From positions 62,001 through 126,000 of the forward strand of contig NZ_NHRX01000066.1 of assembly GCF_016653115.1 (NCBI RefSeq): DNA of 64,000 nt. Direction: 5' to 3'. How positions within the stretch are numbered: position 1 is the first letter of the stretch; each line of letters begins with the position of its first letter. The notes beneath the pieces are model-generated. The model saw nothing but the letters and a program-made list of their open reading frames with translations. It did not search any database and was not told where the DNA came from. Positions 1-8,801 of the stretch are shown piece after piece. The translations under genes were made by a program, and so were the position numbers. This DNA comes from Rhodocyclus purpureus. GTDB taxonomy: Bacteria; Pseudomonadota; Gammaproteobacteria; Burkholderiales; Rhodocyclaceae.

Positions 1-1
1 G

Positions 2-1135
2 CTGCTGACGCGTGACCTGTCGCCGTGGCGGCGGCTCGAACTGATCCGGGGGATTCCGCTCTTCCTGCTGCTGGCGGCGCCGTGGTTCGTCGCCGTGTCG
101 CTCGCCAATCCCGAGTTCTTCCACTTCTTCTTCATCCACGAGCACTTCGAGCGCTTCCTTTCGAGTGGGCATCGGCGCACGCAGCCGGGCTGGTTTTTCA
201 TCGCCGTGTTGCTGCTCGGCGCCCTGCCGTGGACGCTGATGATGCTGCAGGGCTGGCTCGGCGCCTGGTGGCGCGAGCGCGAGAGCGGCTTCCAGCCGCA
301 ACGCCTGCTCGCCGTCTGGGCCTTTGTCATCATCGCCTTCTTCAGCGCGTCGAGTTCGAAGCTGCCCTCGTACATCCTGCCGATGGCGCCGGCGCTGGCG
401 ATGCTCACGGGCGTCTGGCTCGCCCGCGCCGAACGCCGCGTGCTGCTGCCGCACCTCGCGATCATCGTCGTCCTCGCGCTGGCCGCACTCTACCTCTCGC
501 CGCGCATCGTCGACCGCGCCGACGCCGACACGACCATCGAGATGATGCAGGCCTACGCCGTGTGGGCAGAGGCTGCCGCCGCGGTGCTGCTCGTTGCCAG
601 CCTCGCCGCCTTGCTCCTCGTCTGGCGGCGGCGCGAGGGCGGTGGCCTGCTGACCCTTGCCGCCGGCGCTTTCATCGCGCTGACGCTGGTCATGCTCGGG
701 CACGAGTCGCTGTCGCGTTCCAATTCCTCGTACCACCTGGCGCGGGAAGTGAAGCCGCTGCTGACGCCCGACGTTCCCTTCTACAGCGTGAATACCTACG
801 AGCAGACCTTGCCCTTCTATCTGCAGCGCACGCTGACGCTGGTCGATTACCGCGACGAGATGAGATTCGGGCTCGAACAGGAGCCAGAACTCGCGATCCC
901 GACCGTCGCCGAATTCCGCGAACGCTGGGCAGCAGGTGGCGACGCCTTCGCACTGATGACTCCCGGCATGTACGACAGTCTCGCCGCGGCTGGCCTGCCG
1001 ATGAGCGTCGTCGCGCGCGACACGCGTCGCGTCGTCGTCCGCCGTCCGCTGCTGGCCGCGGAATCCGCCGCGCCGGTGGCGCCCGCTGCGCCGCTGGCCG
1101 AGTCTGCTTCCCCATCTTCCGCAGGTGATCGATGA
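2..1135 (+). CDS. arnT: ArnT-like lipid A L-Ara4N transferase, 3' part
   Basis: The open frame runs in from the window edge, so the N-terminus is missing; about 377 residues remain. This part is a GT39/PMT-type membrane glycosyltransferase: several hydrophobic segments, a motif HFFFIHEHFERFLS early in the visible part, and a soluble C-terminal domain. In ArnT such proteins move 4-amino-4-deoxy-L-arabinose from undecaprenyl phosphate to lipid A at the periplasmic face, which lowers outer-membrane negative charge and polymyxin binding. The arn genes directly downstream support that role over a general GT39 enzyme. The stop overlaps the next gene's ATG by 4 bp, indicating translational coupling. 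Confidence 0.8.
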   Translation: MLTRDLSPWRRLELIRGIPLFLLLAAPWFVAVSLANPEFFHFFFIHEHFERFLSSGHRRTQPGWFFIAVLLLGALPWTLMMLQGWLGAWWRERESGFQPQRLLAVWAFVIIAFFSASSSKLPSYILPMAPALAMLTGVWLARAERRVLLPHLAIIVVLALAALYLSPRIVDRADADTTIEMMQAYAVWAEAAAAVLLVASLAALLLVWRRREGGGLLTLAAGAFIALTLVMLGHESLSRSNSSYHLAREVKPLLTPDVPFYSVNTYEQTLPFYLQRTLTLVDYRDEMRFGLEQEPELAIPTVAEFRERWAAGGDAFALMTPGMYDSLAAAGLPMSVVARDTRRVVVRRPLLAAESAAPVAPAAPLAESASPSSAGDR

Positions 1136-1503
1136 GCACCGTCGCTTTCTCGCTGATCCTCTTCGGCGTCCTGCTCAACGCGGCGGCGCAGTTGCTGCTC
1201 AAGGCCGGCACCAACGCCATCGGCCATTTCTCCTTCTCGCTGGAAAACGCGCTGCCGGTCGGGCTCAAGCTCGCCTTCGAGCCGCACATCTTCGGCGGCC
1301 TCTGCTGCTACGTCGTCAGCGTCGTGGTCTGGATCATGGCGCTGTCGCGGGTCCCGGTGTCGATCGCCTACCCGATGCTGTCGATCGGCTACATCGTCAA
1401 TGCCTTTGCCGCGCACTGGCTGTTCGGCGAGGCGGTGACCGCGCAGAAGCTCCTCGGCATCGGCTTCATCATCGTTGGCGTTTATCTCGTGGCCCGCTCA
1501 TGA
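1132..1503 (+). CDS. Small EamA/SMR-like membrane protein, ArnE/ArnF-type flippase subunit
   Basis: A 123-residue protein with four predicted membrane segments. The start resembles SMR/EamA half-transporters (NAAAQLLLKAGT), and SRVPVSIAYPMLSIGYIVN is typical of the family. In arn loci, ArnE and ArnF form the pair that flips undecaprenyl-phosphate-L-Ara4N to the periplasm. Only one such gene is seen here, so it may act as a homodimer or its partner may lie outside the window. It overlaps arnT by 4 bp and arnB by 4 bp (ATGA junctions). The family assignment is firm; the substrate comes from gene context. Confidence 0.75.
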   Translation: MSTVAFSLILFGVLLNAAAQLLLKAGTNAIGHFSFSLENALPVGLKLAFEPHIFGGLCCYVVSVVVWIMALSRVPVSIAYPMLSIGYIVNAFAAHWLFGEAVTAQKLLGIGFIIVGVYLVARS

Positions 1504-2660
1504 TTCCTGCGCATCTTCCATCTCTCCCGCAATTCCTTCCCTTCACCCGTCCGTCGCTCGACGAAGCGACCATCGCCGCCGTCGGCGACACCCTGCGCTC
1601 GGGCTGGATCACCAGCGGACCGCGCGTGCAGGAGTTCGAGGCGGCGCTCTCGGCCATGTTCGGCGGGCGCACCGTGCGTGCCTTCAGCTCGGGCACGATC
1701 ACCCTCGAAATCGCGCTCGAACTGGCCGGCGTCGGACCCGGCGACGAGGTGATCACGACGCCGCTGTCGTGGGTCGCCACCGCCAACGTCGTCCTTCACC
1801 GCGGCGCACGCCCGGTGTTCGTCGACATCGACCCGGTCACGCGCAACCTCGACCTCGACCGCGTCGAGGCGGCTGTGACGGCGAAGACGAAGGCGATCAT
1901 CCCGGTCGACCTCGCCGGCCTGCCGGTCGACCGCGACCGTCTGTATGCGATCGCGCGCCGCCACTCCTTACGCGTGATCGAGGACGCCGCGCAGTCGCTC
2001 GGCGCCTCGTGGCGGGGAAGGCCGATCGGTGCCGATGGCGACTTCGTCTCCTTTTCCTTCCACGCCAACAAGAACCTGACCACCGGCGAGGGCGGCGCGC
2101 TGGTGCTGCCGGCCGACATCGATCCGGCCTTCTGCGAGCGCCTGCGTCTGCAGGGCGTGCGCCGGCTCGACGGCGGCGAGATGGAGGTGGATGTTGCCGG
2201 CCACAAGGGCAACCTCACCGACATCGCGGCGACGATCGGCCTCGGGCAGTTGCGCAGGCTCGACGAATTCACCGCCCGCCGGCGCGAACTCGCGCGCCGC
2301 TACTTCGCCCGCCTCGACCCGGCGCAAGGCGCGCCCGACCTCGGGCTCGGCCTGCCGCCGGCCGACTTCGCCGACAGCAACTGGCACATGTTCCAGGTGC
2401 TGCTGCCGCTCGAACGCTTGGCGCTGAGCCGCGGCGAGTTGATCGCCGCGCTGCGCGAGCGCAACATCGGTGTCGGCGTGCATTATCCGGCAATGCATCT
2501 GTTCGCCCTCTACCGCGGACTCGGCTACGCTGAAGGCAATTTCCCGCACGCCGAACGCGTCGGCGCGGCTACGCTGACGCTGCCGCTGTTCCCGGCGATG
2601 ACAGACGCCAACGTCGACGCCGTCTGCGACCATCTCATCGACCTGATCCAAAGCGAATGA
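1500..2660 (+). CDS. arnB: UDP-L-Ara4O aminotransferase ArnB (DegT/DnrJ/EryC1/StrS family)
   Basis: A 386-residue PLP-dependent aminotransferase that makes UDP-L-Ara4N from UDP-L-Ara4O. The sugar-aminotransferase features are clear: RSGWITSGPRVQEFE near residue 33, SSGTITLEIAL near 63, EDAAQSLGA near 161, and the PLP lysine at about residue 191 in SFHANKNLTTGEGG. The start was set at the ATG overlapping the previous stop; the frame is open further upstream, but that part overlaps the transporter gene and does not resemble the family. Length is close to that of E. coli ArnB (379-385). The stop overlaps arnC by 4 bp. Confidence 0.93.
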   Translation: MIPAHLPSLPQFLPFTRPSLDEATIAAVGDTLRSGWITSGPRVQEFEAALSAMFGGRTVRAFSSGTITLEIALELAGVGPGDEVITTPLSWVATANVVLHRGARPVFVDIDPVTRNLDLDRVEAAVTAKTKAIIPVDLAGLPVDRDRLYAIARRHSLRVIEDAAQSLGASWRGRPIGADGDFVSFSFHANKNLTTGEGGALVLPADIDPAFCERLRLQGVRRLDGGEMEVDVAGHKGNLTDIAATIGLGQLRRLDEFTARRRELARRYFARLDPAQGAPDLGLGLPPADFADSNWHMFQVLLPLERLALSRGELIAALRERNIGVGVHYPAMHLFALYRGLGYAEGNFPHAERVGAATLTLPLFPAMTDANVDAVCDHLIDLIQSE

Positions 2661-3682
2661 ACTCTCCCGAAGTCTCGGTCATCGTCCCCGTCTACAACGA
2701 GGAGGCCGGCCTGCCGACCCTGTTCCAGCGCCTCTACGCGGCGATGGATGCGTTCGGCGCCCCTTACGAAATCGTCTTCATCAACGACGGCAGCCGCGAC
2801 CGCTCTGCGGCGCTGTTGCGCGAGCAGTTCGAGCGCCGCCCCGACGTCACCCGCGTCATCCTGCTTGCCGCCAACGCCGGCCAGCACATGGCGATCATGG
2901 CCGGCTTCGAGCACTGCCAGGGCGAGATCGTCGTCACCATCGACGCCGACCTGCAGAACCCGCCCGAGGAGATCGGCCGCCTGGTCGAGAAGATGCGCGA
3001 AGGCTACGACCTGGTCGGCAGCATCCGCCGCCACCGCCAGGATTCGGCCTTCCGCCGCTACGCCTCGCGCGCGATGAACCGCCTGCGCGAGCGCATCACA
3101 CGCATCAAGATGACCGACCAGGGCTGCATGCTGCGCGCCTACCGGCGCAACATCATCAATGCGATCAACTCCTGCCGCGAGGTGAGCACCTTCATCCCGG
3201 CGCTGGCCTACACCTTCGCGATGAAGCCGACCGAGATCGAGGTCGCGCACGAGGAACGCTTCGCCGGCGAGTCGAAGTACTCCCTGTACAGCCTGATCCG
3301 CCTCAACTTCGACCTGATGACCGGCTTCTCGCTGGTGCCGCTGCAGTGGTTCTCGATGGTCGGGATGGGCGTCTCTCTGCTCTCGGCGCTGTTCGTCGCC
3401 TTCCTCGCGCTGCGCCGGCTGATCGTCGGCCCCGAAGCCGAGGGGGTGTTCACGCTGTTCGGCATCATGTTCTTCCTGCTCGGTCTCGTCCTCTTCGGCG
3501 TCGGCCTGATCGGCGAGTACGTCGGCCGCGTCTATCTGCAGGTCCGCCACCGTCCGCGCTTCCTGATCGACGCGGTGCTGGAGACGAAGCCGCGCAAGCA
3601 CACGGCGAAGCACGCGGCCACCGCGCCGGCCGCTGCGGCCAGTCCCGTCACCACCGATCTCCCCGCGGAGCCGAAACCATGA
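2657..3682 (+). CDS. arnC: Undecaprenyl-phosphate 4-deoxy-4-formamido-L-arabinose transferase ArnC
   Basis: A 341-residue GT2 glycosyltransferase. The N-terminal GT-A domain opens with SVIVPVYNEEAGLPTL and has the metal/nucleotide motif TIDADLQNPPEEIGRL near residue 95. Two hydrophobic segments follow at about residues 235-260 and 270-295, as in ArnC/GtrB proteins. The last 40 residues are Ala/Lys-rich and probably cytoplasmic. It transfers UDP-4-formamido-arabinose to undecaprenyl phosphate at the inner membrane. It overlaps both neighbours by 4 bp. Confidence 0.93.
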   Translation: MNSPEVSVIVPVYNEEAGLPTLFQRLYAAMDAFGAPYEIVFINDGSRDRSAALLREQFERRPDVTRVILLAANAGQHMAIMAGFEHCQGEIVVTIDADLQNPPEEIGRLVEKMREGYDLVGSIRRHRQDSAFRRYASRAMNRLRERITRIKMTDQGCMLRAYRRNIINAINSCREVSTFIPALAYTFAMKPTEIEVAHEERFAGESKYSLYSLIRLNFDLMTGFSLVPLQWFSMVGMGVSLLSALFVAFLALRRLIVGPEAEGVFTLFGIMFFLLGLVLFGVGLIGEYVGRVYLQVRHRPRFLIDAVLETKPRKHTAKHAATAPAAAASPVTTDLPAEPKP

Positions 3683-4611
3683 GCCGCGCCGTCGTCTTCG
3701 CCTATCACTCGGTCGGCGCGCGCTGCCTGTCGACCCTGCTCGCGCACGGCGTCGAGGTGAGTCTTCTCGTCACGCACGAGGACAGCGCCGACGAGAACAT
3801 CTGGTTCGACAGCGTCGCCGCAATCGCCGCGCGTCACGACATCCCGACGATCACGCCGGACGATGCCAACACCCCGGAAGTGCTCGAGCGCGTCGCCGCC
3901 GCGCGCCCGGATTTCATCTTCTCCTTCTACTACCGCAAGATGCTCGGGCTGCCGCTGCTCGAACTGGCGCCACGCGGCGCGTACAACATGCACGGCTCGC
4001 TGCTGCCGAAGTACCGTGGGCGCGCGCCGGTGAACTGGGCGGTCCTGCACGGCGAGCACGAGACCGGTGCCACCCTGCACGAGATGGTCGCCAAGCCCGA
4101 CGCCGGCCGCATCGTCGCGCAGCAGCGTGTGCCGATCCTGCCCAACGATACCGCCTTCGAGGTCTTCAACAAGGTCACCGTCGCCGCCGAACTCGCGCTC
4201 GACGGCGTCCTGCCCGCACTGATCGCCGGGACCGCGCCGCACCTCCCGCAGGACCTCGCCCAGGGCGGCTACTTCGGCGGGCGCAAGCCCGAGGACGGCC
4301 GCATCGACTGGCGGCAGCCGGCGGCGGTGGTGCACAACCTGATCCGCGCGGTGGCGCCGCCTTATCCGGGTGCATTCTTCGAGATCGACGGCGAGCGCCT
4401 GATCGTCGGGCGCAGCCAGCACGAGCCCGGGCGCAGCGCGCGTCCCGGCGGCGCCGGCCTTTACGTCGACGGCGACCGATACTACGCCGACTGCGCCGAC
4501 GGCCGTGTCCTGCGCTTACTCTCGCTGATCAAGGACGGCGCGCCGCTTTCTCCTTCCGACTTCCGCATTCGCTTCAGTGGCCAACTCGGCGACGGCAAAC
4601 ACTTCTTCTGA
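3679..4611 (+). CDS. arnA: UDP-L-Ara4N formyltransferase, stand-alone ArnA N-terminal domain
   Basis: A 310-residue protein matching only the formyltransferase half of E. coli ArnA. The catalytic triad is visible: N103 and H105 in YNMHGSLLPKYRGRAPVNW and D141 in KPDAGR, equivalent to E. coli N102, H104 and D140. It should transfer a formyl group from N10-formyl-THF to UDP-L-Ara4N. The C-terminal OB-like part is present (residues ~200-310). The decarboxylase half is a separate gene 15 bp downstream, so bifunctional ArnA is split here. The start overlaps the arnC stop by 4 bp; an upstream in-frame extension lies inside arnC and was discarded. Confidence 0.9.
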   Translation: MSRAVVFAYHSVGARCLSTLLAHGVEVSLLVTHEDSADENIWFDSVAAIAARHDIPTITPDDANTPEVLERVAAARPDFIFSFYYRKMLGLPLLELAPRGAYNMHGSLLPKYRGRAPVNWAVLHGEHETGATLHEMVAKPDAGRIVAQQRVPILPNDTAFEVFNKVTVAAELALDGVLPALIAGTAPHLPQDLAQGGYFGGRKPEDGRIDWRQPAAVVHNLIRAVAPPYPGAFFEIDGERLIVGRSQHEPGRSARPGGAGLYVDGDRYYADCADGRVLRLLSLIKDGAPLSPSDFRIRFSGQLGDGKHFF

Positions 4612-4626
4612 CCTTCCGGAATCATC

Positions 4627-5670
4627 ATGAAAAAAGTCCTCATCCTCGGCGTCAACGGTTTCATCGGCCACCATCTGTCGCAGCGCATCATCGAGACGAC
4701 CGACTGGGAAGTCTATGGTATGGACATGAACAGCGAGCGCGTCGCCGAACTCGTCGACCACCCGCGCTTCAACTTCTTCGAAGGCGACATCACGATCAAC
4801 AAGGAGTGGATCGAGTACCACGTCAGGAAGTGTGACGTGATCCTGCCGCTGGTCGCGATCGCGACGCCGGCGACCTACGTCAAGGAACCGCTGCGCGTCT
4901 TCGAACTCGACTTCGAGGCCAACCTGCCGATCATCCGCCAGGCGGTGAAGTACAAGAAGCGCGTCATCTTCCCGTCGACCTCGGAAGTCTATGGCATGTG
5001 CCGTGATGCCCAGTTCGACCCCGAGAACTCGGAGCTGATCCTCGGGCCGATCAACAAGCCGCGCTGGATCTACAGCTGCGCCAAGCAGATGATGGACCGC
5101 GTCATCCACGCCTACGGCCAGCAGGAAGGCCTCGAATACACGCTGTTCCGCCCGTTCAACTGGATCGGACCGGGGCTCGACTCGATCCACACGCCGAAGG
5201 AAGGCTCGTCGCGCGTGATCACGCAGTTCCTCGGCCACATCGTCCGCGGCGAGCCGATCAAGCTGGTCGACGGCGGCAGCCAGAAGCGCGCCTTCACCTA
5301 CGTCTCCGACGGCATCGACGCGCTGATGAAGATCATCGAGAACAAGGACGGCGTCGCCAGCCAGAAGATCTTCAACATCGGTAACCCGAAGAACAACTTC
5401 TCGGTGCGCGAACTGGCGACGATGATGCTCGAACTGGCGGCGCAGTACCCCGAGTACGCCGAGAGCGCGGCGCAGGTGAAGATGGTCGAGACGACCTCGG
5501 GTGAGTACTACGGCAAGGGCTACCAGGACACCCAGCACCGCGTCCCGAAGATCGAGAACACCATGAACGACCTCGGCTGGGCACCGCAGGTGGACATGCA
5601 GACCGCGCTGAAGAACATCTTCGAAGCCTACCGCGGCGACGTCGCCGAGGCGCGCAGTCTGGTCGATTGA
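4627..5670 (+). CDS. arnA: UDP-glucuronic acid oxidative decarboxylase, stand-alone ArnA C-terminal domain
   Basis: A 347-residue extended SDR enzyme, the other half of ArnA. It converts UDP-glucuronate to UDP-L-Ara4O with NAD+, the first committed step. The Rossmann motif is GVNGFIG (residues 8-14). The ArnA-specific STSEVYGMC places S119 and E120 at the sites of E. coli S433 and E434. YSCAKQMMDR supplies the Tyr and Lys. RPFNWIGPGLDS and the C-terminal YRGDVAEARSL are also typical. It follows the formyltransferase gene by 15 bp. Directly after its stop the REP array begins, separating it from arnD. Confidence 0.93.
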   Translation: MKKVLILGVNGFIGHHLSQRIIETTDWEVYGMDMNSERVAELVDHPRFNFFEGDITINKEWIEYHVRKCDVILPLVAIATPATYVKEPLRVFELDFEANLPIIRQAVKYKKRVIFPSTSEVYGMCRDAQFDPENSELILGPINKPRWIYSCAKQMMDRVIHAYGQQEGLEYTLFRPFNWIGPGLDSIHTPKEGSSRVITQFLGHIVRGEPIKLVDGGSQKRAFTYVSDGIDALMKIIENKDGVASQKIFNIGNPKNNFSVRELATMMLELAAQYPEYAESAAQVKMVETTSGEYYGKGYQDTQHRVPKIENTMNDLGWAPQVDMQTALKNIFEAYRGDVAEARSLVD

Positions 5671-5680
5671 TCCGTGCACC

Positions 5681-7360
5681 GCCGTCATTGTGAGGCGTAG
5701 GGCCGTGGCAACAATGCCGTCATTGCGAGGCGCGTAGTGCCGTGGCAATCCAGTTCGTTCCTCTGTCTCTGGGCCCTTCACGATGCGAGTCCTGGGCACT
5801 GGATCGCCACGCCCTGCGGGCTCGCGATGACGGTCACGGTCTCCGCACCTTCCCTCGCCATGCACGCCCGGCACCACCGTCATTGCGAGGCGTCGGGCCG
5901 TGGCGACAATGCCGTCATTGCGAGGCGCGTAGCGCCGTGGCAATCCAGTTCGTTCTTCCGTCTCTGCGTCCTTCACGATGCGAGCCCTGGGCACTGGATC
6001 GCCACGCCCTGCGGGCTCGCGATGACGGTCACGGTCTCCGCACCTTCCCTCGCCATGCACGCCGGGCACCGCCGTCATTGCGAGGCGTAGGGCCGTGGTG
6101 ACAATGTCGTCATTGCGAGGCGTAGGGCCGTGGCAACAATGCCGTCATTGCGAGGCGCGCAGCGCCGTGGCAATCCAGTTCGTTCCTCTGTCTCTGGGCC
6201 CTTCACGATGCGAGCCCTGGGCACTGGATCGCCACGCCCTGCGGGCTCGCGATGACGGTCACGATCTCCGCACCTTCCCTCGCCATGCACGCCCGGCACC
6301 GCCGTCATTGCGAGGCGTCGGGCCGTGGCGACAATGCCGTCATTGCGAGGCGCGTAGCGCCGTGGCAATCCAGTTCGTTCTTCCGTCTCTGCGTCCTTCA
6401 CGATGCGAGCCCTGGGCACTGGATCGCCACGCCCTGCGGGCTCGCGATGACGGTCACGGTCTCCGCACCTTCCCTCGCCATGCACGCCCGGCACCGCCGT
6501 CATTGCGAGGCGTAGGGTCGTGGCAACAATGCCGTCATTGCGAGGCGCGTAGCGCCGTGGCAATCCAGTTCGTTCTTCCGTCTCTGCGTCCTTCACGATG
6601 CGAGCCCTGGGCACTGGATCGCCACGCCCTGCGGGCTCGCGATGACGGTCACGGTCTCCGCACCTTCCCTCGCCATGCACGCCCGGCACCGCCGTCATTG
6701 CGAGGCGTAGGGTCGTGGCAACAATGCCGTCATTGCGAGGCGCGTAGCGCCGTGGCAATCCAGTTCGTTCTTCCGTCTCTGCGTCCTTCACGATGCGAGC
6801 CCTGGGCACTGGATCGCCACGCCCTGCGGGCTCGCGATGACGGTCACGATCTCCGCACCTTCCCTCGCCATGCACGCCCGGCACCGCCGTCATTGCGAGG
6901 CGTCGGGCCGTGGCGACAATGCCGTCATTGCGAGGCGCGTAGCGCCGTGGCAATCCAGTTCGTTCTTCCGTCTCTGCGTCCTTCACGATGCGAGCCCTGG
7001 GCACTGGATCGCCACGCCCTGCGGGCTCGCGATGACGGGTACGGTCTCCGCACCTTCCCTCGCCATGCACGCCCGGCACCGCCGTCATTGCGAGGCGTAG
7101 GGCCGTGGCAACAATGCCGTCATTGCGAGGCGCGTAGCGCCGTGGCAATCCAGTTCGTTCCTCTGTCTCTGCGTCCTTCACGATGCGAGCCCTGGGCACT
7201 GGATCGCCACGCCCTTCGGGCTCGCGATGACGGTCACGGTCTCCGCACCTTCCCTCGCCATGCACGCCCGGCACCGCCGCCATTGCGAGGCGTAGGGCCG
7301 TGGCGACAATGCCGTCATTGCGAGGCGCGTAGCGCCGTGGCAATCCAGTTCGTTCTTCCG
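5681..7360. repeat. Tandem REP/BIME-like array, 195-bp period, about eight units
   Basis: The sequence GGATCGCCACGCC recurs at 5801, 5996, 6226, 6421, 6616, 6811, 7006 and 7201, giving a 195-bp period with one 230-bp unit that carries an extra ~35-bp sub-repeat. Each unit holds two imperfect palindromes in opposite orientation: ATTGC-ga-GGCGC-gta-GCGCC-gtg-GCAAT, and TCGC-cac-GCCC-tgc-GGGC-tc-GCGA. Reverse-complemented, the second reads CCGTCATCGCGAG against CCGTCATTGCGAG in the first, so they are one family arranged as inverted pairs. A shorter copy ending GGCAACAAT precedes each pair. Long stop-free frames on both strands arise because 195 is divisible by 3; they are not genes. The array separates the decarboxylase gene from arnD. 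Confidence 0.9.
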
Positions 7361-7458
7361 CGGCCTCGCCAGTCATGTTTTTGCGCACCATCCATCGGCG
7401 AGGAGCGGGAAAGCGCTCCCGTGCCGACTTCCATTCCTGTCACTTTCGTCAGTCCAGC

Positions 7459-8379
7459 ATGAAACGCCTTGCCCTCAAGATCGACGTCGACACCTACCGC
7501 GGGACCGTGCATGGCGTTCCCGCGCTGGTCGAACTCCTGGTCCGACGGAAAGTCGGCGCCACCTTCCTCTTTTCGCTCGGCCCCGATCATACCGGGCGCG
7601 CCATACGTCGGGCCTTCCGCCCCGGGTTCATGAAGAAGGTGCAGCGCACCTCTGTGCTCGAGCATTACGGGCTGCTGACGCTGATGTACGGCGTCGTCCT
7701 GCCGGGACCGGACATCGGCCACCGCTGCGCGTCGATCCTGCGCGGGGTGCGTGACGCGGGCTTCGAGGTGGGTGTGCATTGCTGGGACCACGTGCGCTGG
7801 CAGGATGGCGTCGCCGGTGCCGACAACGCCTGGGTCGAGGTCGAGATGGCGCGCGCCTTCCAGCGCTTTGCCGACGTCTTCGGCGAGAAGCCGCGCGTCC
7901 ATGGCGCCGCCGGCTGGCAGATGAACCGGCACGCGCTGCGGCTCACGCAGCGACTGGGGTATGCCTACAGTTCCGACAGCCGCGGCGAGCACCCTTTCAT
8001 CCCGGTCATCGACGGCGAGATCGTCGCCTGTCCGCAACTGCCGACGACGCTGCCGACCCTCGACGAGATGATCGGTGTTGACGGCATCACTTCCGACACC
8101 GTTGCCGACCACGTGCTCGAACTGAGCGCAGCTCGCGAGGACGATCAGGTGTTCACGCTGCACGCTGAACTCGAAGGCATGCGCCTCTTGCCGCAATTCG
8201 AGCGCTTGCTCGATGGCTGGCAGGCGCAGGGCTTCAGCCTGGTGTCGCTGGCCGACCTGGCGGGATCTCTGGATCTCCGGCGTCTGCCGACCCATGAAGT
8301 GCGTTTCGGCGAGGTGCCCGGGCGCTCGGGAAGTCTGTTCGTGCAGGGACCGCCCTTCCTCGCCGGCTGCGGTGCTTAA
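7459..8379 (+). CDS. arnD: 4-deoxy-4-formamido-L-arabinose-phosphoundecaprenol deformylase ArnD
   Basis: A 306-residue NodB-homology (polysaccharide deacetylase fold) protein. It opens with LALKIDVDTYRGT, where the first metal/catalytic Asp residues lie, and contains EVGVHCWDHVRWQDGV, the ArnD form of the metal-binding His motif. The segment RIRRAF...MKKVQRTSV is also ArnD-like. It removes the formyl group at the inner membrane before flipping. The start is the ATG in CCAGCATGAAACG; an upstream extension runs into the repeat array and was rejected. The array upstream raises the question of whether arnD is still cotranscribed with the other arn genes. The stop codon lies in a sequence shared with the end of azlD. 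Confidence 0.9.
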   Translation: MKRLALKIDVDTYRGTVHGVPALVELLVRRKVGATFLFSLGPDHTGRAIRRAFRPGFMKKVQRTSVLEHYGLLTLMYGVVLPGPDIGHRCASILRGVRDAGFEVGVHCWDHVRWQDGVAGADNAWVEVEMARAFQRFADVFGEKPRVHGAAGWQMNRHALRLTQRLGYAYSSDSRGEHPFIPVIDGEIVACPQLPTTLPTLDEMIGVDGITSDTVADHVLELSAAREDDQVFTLHAELEGMRLLPQFERLLDGWQAQGFSLVSLADLAGSLDLRRLPTHEVRFGEVPGRSGSLFVQGPPFLAGCGA

Positions 8380-8399
8380 CGTGAAACGTCGAACAATTT
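8376..8399 (+). repeat. Element at arnD stop codon, shared with azlD end
   Basis: TTAACGTGAAAC, three variable bases, then GAACAATTT. The TAA is the arnD stop. The same element, with the same register relative to a stop codon, occurs at 55360-55383 at the end of azlD. Both copies lie just before REP elements. A second partial CGTGAAAC follows at about 8400. Confidence 0.6.
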
Positions 8400-8483
8400 C
8401 GTGAAACATCGGCCGACGTGATCTGCGGAAGCCGTCGCGACCAGCAGCCCGTCAGTTGGCAAGGCCGCGAAAGTAGAAGAACG

Positions 8484-8552
8484 AACTGGATTGCCACGGC
8501 GCTACGCGCCTCGCAATGACGGCAGCGAATGGCTGCGTTTCATGCTCAGGGG
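8484..8552. repeat. Single REP element with its conserved flank
   Basis: ACTGGATTGCCACGGCGC followed by TACGCGCCTCGCAATGACGG is one REP palindrome of the same family as the arrays. It is followed by GCAGCGAATGGCTGCG and TTTCATGCTCAGGGG, a flank also present twice in the array at 55384-55786. It lies between arnD and tRNA-Ser. Confidence 0.8.
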
Positions 8553-8630
8553 GCACGACTCGCCATGAACGTAAGCGGCGCTCACGGCGCGTGCTATGAT
8601 TACGCGCTCCGCTGCCAATGCGCAGCACCC

Positions 8631-8718
8631 GGAAGCGTGGCAGAGTGGTCGATTGCACCGGTCTTGAAAACCGGCAAGGGGCAACCCTTCGTGAGTTCGA
8701 ATCTCACCGCTTCCGCCA
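8631..8718 (+). tRNA. tRNA-Ser (anticodon TGA)
   Basis: An 88-nt class II tRNA with encoded CCA. The acceptor arm GGAAGCG pairs with CGCTTCC, followed by discriminator G and CCA. The anticodon stem CCGGT/ACCGG encloses loop CTTGAAA with anticodon TGA. The long variable arm (CAAGGGGCAACCCTTCG) is typical of serine tRNA, and the T arm contains GTTCGAATC. A likely -10 (TATGAT, 8595-8600) lies upstream; no convincing -35 is seen. Confidence 0.97.
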
Positions 8719-8767
8719 GAACGTCGGCTGCAAAGTGAAGCCAGCAGGCTGACACACCCGACGTCGA

Positions 8768-8801
8768 TTTCGCCAGACCGGCCCCCGGTCCTTGGCGAAA
8801 T
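8768..8801 (+). terminator. Hairpin after tRNA-Ser(TGA), possible terminator
   Basis: ATTTCGCCA and TGGCGAAAT form a 9-bp stem around an inner CCGG/CCGG pair, about 50 bp after the tRNA. It is followed by ATTACTTAA rather than a T-run, so termination is uncertain. Confidence 0.45.

Noticed and set aside
1125-1499. N-terminal extension of arnB
   Set aside because: The 125-codon in-frame extension overlaps the small transporter gene in another frame and has no aminotransferase homology.
5681-7360. CRISPR array
   Set aside because: Units are 195 bp, repeats and spacers are not distinct, the inter-palindrome segments are nearly identical and no cas genes are present.
6075-7462. Stop-free frames of 438 and 455 codons on opposite strands, with a 65-residue repeated protein pattern
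   Set aside because: They run through the 195-bp DNA array, whose period is a multiple of 3, and have no start site, codon bias or homology; the palindromes explain the sequence better.
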